Assembly: GCA_900753685.1 (NCBI GenBank)
Contig: CAAEAB010000198.1
Location: 1-13,046 of the forward strand
Source of the DNA: Lachnospiraceae bacterium
GTDB lineage: Bacteria; Bacillota; Clostridia; Lachnospirales; Lachnospiraceae
DNA: 13,046 nt
Reading direction: 5' to 3'
Shown here: positions 7,563 to 13,046 of the stretch, piece by piece
Numbering within the stretch: the stretch's first letter is position 1
Layout of the letters: each line of letters opens with the position of its first letter
The notes under the pieces: model-generated
Databases searched by the model: none
The model's input: only the letters and a program-made list of their open reading frames with translations
Told to the model about the DNA's origin: nothing
Program-made: the position numbers and the translations under genes

Positions 7563-7579
7563 TTATTTTTCTTTTCCCA

Positions 7580-7617
7580 GTTTCACGGAAACCGGCCAAA
7601 AAGCCGGCTCCGTAAAC
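7580..7617 (-). other. Strong intercistronic RNA hairpin downstream of dppA
   Basis: On the transcript, GTTTACGGAGCCGGC pairs with GGCCGGTTTCCGTGAAAC with small bulges. This gives an outer GTTT/AAAC part, an ACGGA/TCCGT part and an inner CCGGC/GCCGG part around a U-rich loop. No T-run follows, so it is not a normal intrinsic terminator. It begins 16 nt after the dppA stop. A hairpin here could stop 3'-to-5' decay and keep the dppA message more abundant than dppBC (inference). Confidence 0.75.
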
Positions 7618-7632
7618 CAGAGTGATTATTAT

Positions 7633-9267
7633 TTATTTAATATTAATCAATGTTAAGTCTAATGCATATGGATCAGAAATTGCAACGCCCTCTAATCTTG
7701 TATTATGTGCAATATGAGCCGGAGCCTGTGCGATCATAATAAACGGACCATCCTCATAAGTTAAATCCTGAATCTGCTCCAGAACTGCGATACGCGCATC
7801 ATTATCCGTTGCTTCCATTGCTGCCTGATAAAGCGCTGCAAGCTCCGGATCCATATCTGCTGTCCAGCCGGCTCTCAAACCAACCGTAGCGCCCGGAAGG
7901 AACTCAAGCTGTACATTCGGATCGTTATAATCCGTTCCCCAATACATTACTGTCAATCCAAGAGTACCGTCACGGTAAGCATCGCCGTAGCCGGCCGCCC
8001 AAGGCTGGGATACAATATTTACATTAATACCAATCTGTGCCAGATCATCCTTTACCTTCTGTGCCAGGTCTGTCAATGCGACACCTTCCATATCAAGATC
8101 ACATACAGTCAGGTCAACAGCAAAACCGTCTGCATAGCCTGCTTCTGCCAATAATTCCTTAGCTTCATCCAGATTTGTATAATCTGTCGCTCTCTCGCCT
8201 TTGCTTCCCATAAATCCAGTCTGGATAATGGAATATGGCGTCAATGTGCCCTCACCGACAATTGTCTGGATTCCCGCATAATCAAGAGCTTTGCGAATAG
8301 CCTTCTGAACAGTCGGGTCGGATACCGGTCCACCGTATTCTTCATTCATGTTCATCATTACAAATCCGACAGTCTTTGTCGCTCCGTTAATGATTTCCAC
8401 ATTCTCAGCGCCCGCAAGCTCTGCCATCGTATCATCTGTCATATTCATAGCCACATCGATATCGCCATTGGATAAGGTCATCATCTGAGTATTGGAATCC
8501 GGCTGGATTTTGATAATATATTTATCAACATTGGTCGCTTCGCCCCAATAGTTTGGATTTTTCTCAAGTACAACTTCTTCGTCCGGTGTATAGCTTGTCA
8601 TAACATACATACCGGAGCCTGCGCTTGTTGTATCTAAATAAGCCTGTGCCGTATCTGTAGAAGCGGCGTCCTCAGCGTCCGTTCCGCCGTTAGCCTTAAC
8701 AACCTCACTGTCAAGAATTGCCAGAGAACTATAAGTCAGCTTGGACAAAATCGCGCTGTCGGCCTGTGTCAGATGGAAAACAATGGTTTTATCATCCGGC
8801 GCTTCCATGCTCTCAATCGTATCACAGATAAAGGCCGGATTGCCCTGAAGATTTTTACAACGGTTAATGCTGAACAAAACATCGGCGGATGTCATTGCAT
8901 TGCCGCTTGCAAAAGTAATACCGTCCTTCAGTGTTACAGTCAACGTCAGACCGTCCTCAGAAAACTCGTAGGTATCTGCCAGACATGGTTCCGGAGCGCT
9001 GTCATTGCTGTAGAACTTGAACAGATTCTCATAACATGCATTGACAATTAACGGCGGATATTTCTCATAAACATATCCTGGGTCAAGCGTGGAAAAACCT
9101 GAACCCATCGCCACAACAACAGTATTTGAACCCTCGCTGGAGTTTTCTCCGTCTGCAGCCTCTGTCCCTGTTGTTTCCGTCGTACTGCTTTCACCGCCGC
9201 CGCCACAGGCAACAAGCCCAAAAGCCATAGCCACACATAATGTAATGGCCAAAAGTTTCTTCTTCAT
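7633..9267 (-). CDS. dppA: Peptide ABC transporter substrate-binding lipoprotein, SBP family 5
   Basis: This 544-residue extracellular binding protein delivers peptides to the DppBC permease. The N-terminus has a basic MKKK, a hydrophobic stretch and the lipobox LVAC, with Cys21 as the predicted lipidated residue. A Ser/Thr/Glu/Gly-rich linker (about 22-48) follows, as in many Gram-positive lipoproteins. The mature domain shows family 5 features: GSGFSTLDPGYVYEKYPPLI, LADTYEFSEDGLTLTVTLKD, VVLEKNPNYWGEATNVDKYI and IRKALDYAGI. The ATG is preceded by AGGAGG. The gene lies after both ATPase genes and before both permeases, with hairpins on each side that may raise its expression. Peptide is the likeliest ligand because of the adjacent peptidase, but family 5 also binds nickel, opines and glutathione. 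Confidence 0.94.
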   Translation of the reverse strand: MKKKLLAITLCVAMAFGLVACGGGGESSTTETTGTEAADGENSSEGSNTVVVAMGSGFSTLDPGYVYEKYPPLIVNACYENLFKFYSNDSAPEPCLADTYEFSEDGLTLTVTLKDGITFASGNAMTSADVLFSINRCKNLQGNPAFICDTIESMEAPDDKTIVFHLTQADSAILSKLTYSSLAILDSEVVKANGGTDAEDAASTDTAQAYLDTTSAGSGMYVMTSYTPDEEVVLEKNPNYWGEATNVDKYIIKIQPDSNTQMMTLSNGDIDVAMNMTDDTMAELAGAENVEIINGATKTVGFVMMNMNEEYGGPVSDPTVQKAIRKALDYAGIQTIVGEGTLTPYSIIQTGFMGSKGERATDYTNLDEAKELLAEAGYADGFAVDLTVCDLDMEGVALTDLAQKVKDDLAQIGINVNIVSQPWAAGYGDAYRDGTLGLTVMYWGTDYNDPNVQLEFLPGATVGLRAGWTADMDPELAALYQAAMEATDNDARIAVLEQIQDLTYEDGPFIMIAQAPAHIAHNTRLEGVAISDPYALDLTLINIK

Positions 9268-9295
9268 AATAGCTCCTCCTTTTTCTTTACAATCC

Positions 9296-9342
9296 CGCCG
9301 GTTTCCCGGCGAATTATCTATAATCCAACCGGTTTTTCCGGT
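9296..9342 (-). other. Two tandem hairpins in the dppF-dppA spacer
   Basis: On the transcript, ACCGG-AAAAA-CCGGT (9342-9328) is followed by CGCCGG-GAAA-CCGGCG (9311-9296), the second closed by a GNRA-type GAAA tetraloop. Both share a CCGG(n)AAACCGG pattern. They fill most of the 81-nt gap between the ATPase gene and the binding-protein gene and end about 13 nt before the AGGAGG of dppA. No T-run follows either. They may act as an RNA-processing or stability element (inference). Confidence 0.7.
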
Positions 9343-9348
9343 GAATCA

Positions 9349-10317
9349 TCAATCAAACAAATGACAGGCGACAAAATGGCCGTCCTCTATTTCTTTTAAT
9401 TCCGGTATTTCCTCCCGACAGCGTTCACAGGCCTTCGGGCAGCGGGTATGAAAACGACAGCCTGACGGCGGATTGGAAGGGCTCGGCACCTCGCCCTCCA
9501 AATGAATGCGGTGTTTTCCGGCTTCCTCTCCCACCTGGGGAATGGCCGAAAGCAAAGCCTCTGTATAAGGATGATATCTTTTTTCATATAACTGGTCATA
9601 GGCAGCAATCTCTACCATTTTTCCCAGATACATCACGCCGACCCGGTCACTTACCTGATAGACTACGTTTAAATTGTGGGAAATAAAGAAATATGTCAGT
9701 CCCAGTTTTTCCTTCAATTCCTGAAGAAGATTCAACACCTGAGCCTGCACCGATACATCCAGGGCCGACACAGCCTCATCACAGATAATAATGTCCGGCT
9801 CTAAGGCCAGCGCCCGGGCAATACCGATCCGCTGCTTCTGTCCGCCGGAAAGCTCATGGGGATAACGGCTTAAATGATAGGTATCCAGACCAACCAATTG
9901 GAGCAGCTCCATAATCCGGGCTTCCACATCCACCTGTCCTTTCATTTGATGAATTTCAAAAGGCTCCATCAAAATCTGTTTTACCGTTCTTCTCGGGTTC
10001 AGGCAGGCTGAGGGATCCTGAAAAATAATCTGGGCCTTTTTCCGCATCTGCTTAAGCTCCGGTCCCTTTAAAGCCACAATGTCCTGTCCCTCCAGGTAGA
10101 TATGTCCGTCCGTTGGTTTCAGAAGGCGAATCAACGTCCGCCCCAGCGTACTCTTTCCGCATCCGCTCTCTCCCACGACACCGAAGGTTTCCCCCCGCAT
10201 GATCTCAAAACTGATATCGTCCACAGCCTTTACCGTACCGGAACGCTTATTTTTTCCTTTAAAATATACTTTCACATGGTCGGCTTTCACCAGCATATCT
10301 TTTTCATTTGCTGCCAT
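9349..10317 (-). CDS. dppF: Peptide ABC transporter ATP-binding protein, DppF/OppF family
   Basis: This 322-residue cytoplasmic ATPase powers the importer together with DppD. Motifs in order are Walker [10 protein letters not shown] (49-57), Q-loop Gln100 (IIFQDP), signature LSGGQKQR (156-163), Walker B IIICDEA with Asp180 and Glu181, and the H-loop His214 (SHN). The C-terminal Opp/Dpp domain has Cys287, Cys293, Cys300 and Cys318 in the pattern GCRFHTRCP...C...C, plus an extra Cys297. This Cys set is common in the family and may bind a metal or Fe-S centre. The start follows AAGGAGG. Only 3 nt separate it from the dppD stop. Confidence 0.95.
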   Translation of the reverse strand: MAANEKDMLVKADHVKVYFKGKNKRSGTVKAVDDISFEIMRGETFGVVGESGCGKSTLGRTLIRLLKPTDGHIYLEGQDIVALKGPELKQMRKKAQIIFQDPSACLNPRRTVKQILMEPFEIHQMKGQVDVEARIMELLQLVGLDTYHLSRYPHELSGGQKQRIGIARALALEPDIIICDEAVSALDVSVQAQVLNLLQELKEKLGLTYFFISHNLNVVYQVSDRVGVMYLGKMVEIAAYDQLYEKRYHPYTEALLSAIPQVGEEAGKHRIHLEGEVPSPSNPPSGCRFHTRCPKACERCREEIPELKEIEDGHFVACHLFD

Positions 10318-10320
10318 AAA

Positions 10321-11313
10321 CTAAGCCTCCTTCTTTTCGTCCGCATAAAGCCAGCACCGCACTGTCCGCTGTTCCGACAACCGGGTCACCGGCGGCTCGG
10401 CCCTCCGACACTGCTCCGTCGCATGAGGACATCTCGGTGAAAAGCTGCAGCCGGAAATTCTCTCCGTCGGATTTGGCACCATGCCCTCGATTGTCTGCAA
10501 AGGCGGCCTGTCCTTTGTAATCTTAGGAATTGCATTCAAAAGTCCCACCGTATATGGATGCTTCGGAGACGCAAACAGCTCCTGAACCGGCGCCTGCTCC
10601 ACAATATGCCCTGTATACATAACAATGACCGTATCGCACAGCTCGCTGACCACACCCAAATCATGGGTAATAAACACAACCGAAGTTCCCATACTTTCAT
10701 TTAAATCCCGAATCAAATCAAGAATCTGAGCCTGAATCGTCACATCCAGCGCCGTCGTCGGCTCATCGGCAATTAATATCTGAGGCTGACAGGCCAACGC
10801 CATGGCAATCATAACTCGCTGACGCATGCCTCCCGACATCTGATGGGGATACTCATAAGCCCGCACCTCCGGATTCGCAATACCAACAGCCTGCATCATA
10901 CGCACGGCTTCCGCCATAGCCGCTTTCTTATCCATTCCCCGGTGAAGCCTCAGAGATTCGGCAATCTGTTTGCCGCATTTAATAATCGGATTTAAAGAAG
11001 TCATCGGTTCCTGGAAAATCATCGATATTTCATTTCCCCGAATTTTTTGCATCTCCTTCTCAGCGACCTTCACCAAATCCTTTCCTTTATAAAGAATCTC
11101 TCCGCAGGTAATCTTTCCCGGAGGATTCGGAATCAACTGCATCATACCAAGGGACGACACGCTCTTTCCGCTTCCGCTCTCGCCTACGATCCCCAGCTTT
11201 TCCCCCTTATGCAAGGTATAGCTCAGATGGTCCACCGCATGCACGGTTCCCTCCACAGTTTTAAATTCCACACACAGATCTTTAATCTCTAATATCGTCT
11301 CTGACTGACTCAT
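10321..11313 (-). CDS. dppD: Peptide ABC transporter ATP-binding protein, DppD/OppD family
   Basis: This is the first gene of the transporter operon and the second ATPase of the heterodimer. The 330-residue form starting [13 protein letters not shown] carries Walker A GESGSGKS (44-51), Q-loop Gln101, signature MSGGMRQR (159-166), Walker B ILIADEP (179-185, Glu184) and H-loop His217. Its C-terminal domain has Cys289, Cys295, Cys302 and Cys320. The ATG at 11313 is chosen because family homology begins there, but its ribosome binding site (GAGAAG) is weak. An in-frame GTG at 11355, with GGAG 11 nt upstream, would add 14 mostly charged residues. A promoter and a leader hairpin lie upstream. Confidence 0.94.
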   Translation of the reverse strand: MSQSETILEIKDLCVEFKTVEGTVHAVDHLSYTLHKGEKLGIVGESGSGKSVSSLGMMQLIPNPPGKITCGEILYKGKDLVKVAEKEMQKIRGNEISMIFQEPMTSLNPIIKCGKQIAESLRLHRGMDKKAAMAEAVRMMQAVGIANPEVRAYEYPHQMSGGMRQRVMIAMALACQPQILIADEPTTALDVTIQAQILDLIRDLNESMGTSVVFITHDLGVVSELCDTVIVMYTGHIVEQAPVQELFASPKHPYTVGLLNAIPKITKDRPPLQTIEGMVPNPTERISGCSFSPRCPHATEQCRRAEPPVTRLSEQRTVRCWLYADEKKEA

Positions 11314-11397
11314 GCTTTCTTCTCGTTCTCTTCTGATACTTTCACTGCCGCCCACTATATGTACATCTCCATTTATTTCGCTTCTTCACTTTAACGT

Positions 11398-11419
11398 CTT
11401 AATACGTCGACGCACTAAG
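11398..11419 (-). promoter_or_regulatory. Perfect hairpin / near-palindrome in the dpp leader
   Basis: The transcript reads CUUAGUGCG-UCGA-CGUAUUAAG, a 9-bp stem with two G-U pairs and a UCGA loop. As DNA it is an imperfect 22-bp palindrome centred on GTCGAC. It lies about 12 nt downstream of the proposed start of transcription, followed by a partial repeat (GACGTATTAA then GACGTTAAA). It could be an operator for an unknown regulator or a 5' mRNA-stabilising hairpin. No known motif is recognised. Confidence 0.55.
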
Positions 11420-11437
11420 AACATAATATACCTTTAT

Positions 11438-11466
11438 AAAATAACATACTTTGTATAAAAATTCAA
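11438..11466 (-). promoter_or_regulatory. Candidate SigA-type promoter of the dpp operon
   Basis: TTGAAT (11466-11461) and TATTTT (11443-11438) are spaced by 17 nt, with an extended -10 TG at 11446-11445. Two copies of AAGTATG 23 nt apart (11474-11468 and 11451-11445) lie in this AT-rich region. The 204-nt gap between the rho and dppD frames holds this promoter, the rho terminator and the leader hairpin. Other AT-rich hexamers (TATGAT at 11471-11466, TATATT near 11430) are weaker alternatives. Confidence 0.6.
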
Positions 11467-11521
11467 TCATACTTTTTTATACGATGACTCAATTACACTG
11501 GATAAACCACATATATGCAAC

Positions 11522-11546
11522 AAAAATGGAGCCGTAATGGCTCCAT
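11522..11546 (-). terminator. Intrinsic terminator of rho
   Basis: ATGGAGCC-ATTAC-GGCTCCAT forms a perfect 8-bp stem followed by a run of T (11526-11522). It starts about 14 nt after the rho stop codon. It should separate rho from the dpp operon. Confidence 0.9.
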
Positions 11547-11559
11547 ATATTTAATGCTT

Positions 11560-12966
11560 TTAAAATATCTTCGTCCGTTTCATCATGGATACGAAGGCCT
11601 TATTATCCTCTGTGTGCATGAACATATCAAGAATCCGTTCCAGCGCCTCGTCGGATTTCATGCCGTTTAACGCCTTTCGCATCGTATAGGACGCATCCAA
11701 CTCTTCTCTAGATAATAGCAGCTCCTCCCGACGCGTTCCGGACCGGGCAATATCCACCGCCGGGAAAATCCGTTTTTCTGAAAGCTTCCGGTCAAGAACC
11801 ATTTCCATATTACCGGTTCCCTTGAATTCTTCATAAACAACATCATCCATCTTGCTCCCCGTCTCCACAAGGGCTGTGGCAAGCACTGTCAGGCTGCCTC
11901 CTTCCCGCATATTTCTGGCCGCACCAAAAAACTTTTTCGGCATATACAGGGCGGCCGGGTCAAGACCGCCGGATAAGGTCCGGCCGCTCGGCGGAACAGT
12001 TAGGTTATAGGCTCGGGCCAAACGTGTAATGCTGTCCAGAAGGATAATAACGTCCTTTTTATGCTCTACGAGACGCTTTGCCCGTTCAAGCACCATCTCC
12101 GACACCCGCTTATGATGCTCCGGCAATTCATCAAAGGTAGAATAAATAACTTCTACATTTTTGCCGATAATCGACTCTCGAATATCCGTCACTTCCTCCG
12201 GACGTTCATCAATTAATAAAATAATCAGATTTAAATCCGGATGATTTGTTGTCACCGCCTTGGCAATCTGCTTCAGCAAGGTAGTTTTTCCAGTTTTTGG
12301 CGGCGCCACGATCATACCGCGCTGTCCCTTGCCGATCGGTGATACTAAATCCATAATTCGCATCGGCACACTGGACCGCACCGTTTCCAGCCGGATACGT
12401 TCATTCGGAAAAACCGGCGTCATGTCTTCAAAATTCATCCGCCGGGTCGCTTCACTTGGATGAAAACCATTGACAGATTTCACATACAGTAATGCACTGA
12501 ACTTTTCATTCTGGGTTTTTACCCGGATATTTCCTTCAATAATATCCCCTGTCTTCATATTAAAGCGACGGATCTGGGCCGGTGATACATAGACATCATT
12601 TGTCCCCGGCAAATAATTCTCACATCGTATAAAACCATAGCCGTCGGTCAGAACCTCCAGAATGCCATGAGCCATCTGTCCGCTGTCCAAAACCTCCAGC
12701 GAACTATCCATCCGCAAATCGTCCCCTTCTCCGGTCTGTTCTGCCGCTGAGTCCGACCGCTTTTCTTCCTGAACCTCATTGTTGTTCCTGGACCGTTTAT
12801 GTTTTTCCTCCCGGACTTCGATTTTCTCTTTATTATATTTTTCCTCCAGTTCCCCCATCAGTTGAACCAGTTGAGCCTTCCGCATTGTGGATACATTTTT
12901 TACCCCCTGTGATTTTGCCAATTCTTTTAACTGCACAAGGGATAACGTTGCGTACTTTTCGTTCAT
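11560..12966 (-). CDS. rho: Transcription termination factor Rho
   Basis: Rho is a hexameric RNA-dependent ATPase that ends transcription. The 468-residue protein starts with the Rho N-terminal helical domain ([15 protein letters not shown], about 10-24). A charged linker rich in Lys, Arg, Glu and Asn (about 40-90) follows. The cold-shock-like RNA-binding domain comes next ([26 protein letters not shown]; about 100-150). The ATPase domain has Walker [11 protein letters not shown] (220-229), Walker [13 protein letters not shown] (about 248-259) and the [12 protein letters not shown] region. ATG 12966 is preferred because the conserved N-terminus begins there, with a weak GACGGGT upstream. A TTG at 12999 would add 11 residues. 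It ends at its own terminator and belongs to an operon separate from the transporter. Confidence 0.97.
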   Translation of the reverse strand: MNEKYATLSLVQLKELAKSQGVKNVSTMRKAQLVQLMGELEEKYNKEKIEVREEKHKRSRNNNEVQEEKRSDSAAEQTGEGDDLRMDSSLEVLDSGQMAHGILEVLTDGYGFIRCENYLPGTNDVYVSPAQIRRFNMKTGDIIEGNIRVKTQNEKFSALLYVKSVNGFHPSEATRRMNFEDMTPVFPNERIRLETVRSSVPMRIMDLVSPIGKGQRGMIVAPPKTGKTTLLKQIAKAVTTNHPDLNLIILLIDERPEEVTDIRESIIGKNVEVIYSTFDELPEHHKRVSEMVLERAKRLVEHKKDVIILLDSITRLARAYNLTVPPSGRTLSGGLDPAALYMPKKFFGAARNMREGGSLTVLATALVETGSKMDDVVYEEFKGTGNMEMVLDRKLSEKRIFPAVDIARSGTRREELLLSREELDASYTMRKALNGMKSDEALERILDMFMHTEDNKAFVSMMKRTKIF

Positions 12967-12977
12967 AAGTATTACCC

Positions 12978-13005
12978 GTCTTTCTGCGAAAGACACCAAT
13001 GTGTC
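12978..13005 (-). promoter_or_regulatory. Two overlapping hairpins just upstream of rho
   Basis: The transcript can form GACAC-ATTG-GTGTC (13005-12992) or GTCTTTC-GCA-GAAAGAC (12994-12978). The two stems share GTC at 12994-12992, so they may exclude each other. The second ends about 11 nt before the chosen rho ATG and borders its weak ribosome binding site. A role in rho autoregulation is possible but not shown. The remaining bases to the window edge hold no clear promoter. Confidence 0.4.
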
Positions 13006-13046
13006 ATGAAACAGTTACACTGGCCTTCGCTTTCTATTTTAGTTTC

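Noticed and set aside
7455..7579. Separate promoter for dppBC (TTATAA near 7490)
   Set aside because: No acceptable -35 box at 16-18 nt. Read-through from dppA is enough to explain expression.
11356..11373. Five-codon upstream frame (MEMYI) ending next to the alternative GTG start of dppD
   Set aside because: Too short and without a clear ribosome binding site. Probably chance.

Overview
The window reads as chromosomal DNA of a Clostridia-type Firmicute, most likely Lachnospiraceae (inference). The grounds are a T-box tRNA-sensing leader in front of the trp genes, strong AGGAGG-type ribosome binding sites, SigA-like promoters, a lipoprotein peptide-binding protein and a clostridial-type Rho. 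All recognised genes lie on the minus strand, so transcription runs from high to low coordinates. There are no mobile elements, CRISPR arrays, rRNA or tRNA genes.

Layout in transcription order: rho (12966-11560) ends at an intrinsic terminator (11546-11522). A promoter near 11466-11438 and a leader hairpin precede a peptide ABC transporter operon ordered ATPase (dppD), ATPase (dppF), lipoprotein binding protein (dppA), permease (dppB), permease (dppC). The same operon appears to continue into an M24B Xaa-Pro peptidase, a cyclophilin-like prolyl isomerase and a small ParB/sulfiredoxin-fold-like protein. The binding-protein gene has strong RNA hairpins on both sides.

A consensus promoter (TTGACA, 17 nt, TATACT), whose -35 box and spacer begin inside the 3' end of the ParB-like gene, starts the tryptophan operon. 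Its leader is a T-box riboswitch with a UGG (Trp) specifier and a terminator just before trpE. The order is trpE-trpG-trpD-trpC, with trpC cut by the window edge.

The main anomaly is that both subunits of anthranilate synthase are broken. trpE has a one-base deletion near 2756-2758. trpG has an in-frame amber codon exactly where the Gln of the CLGHQ glutaminase motif should be. The promoter, T-box, trpD and the visible start of trpC look intact. This fits recent loss of tryptophan synthesis, or sequence errors that need read-level checking. The neighbouring peptide import and Xaa-Pro cleavage genes look intact and could supply amino acids from peptides (inference).
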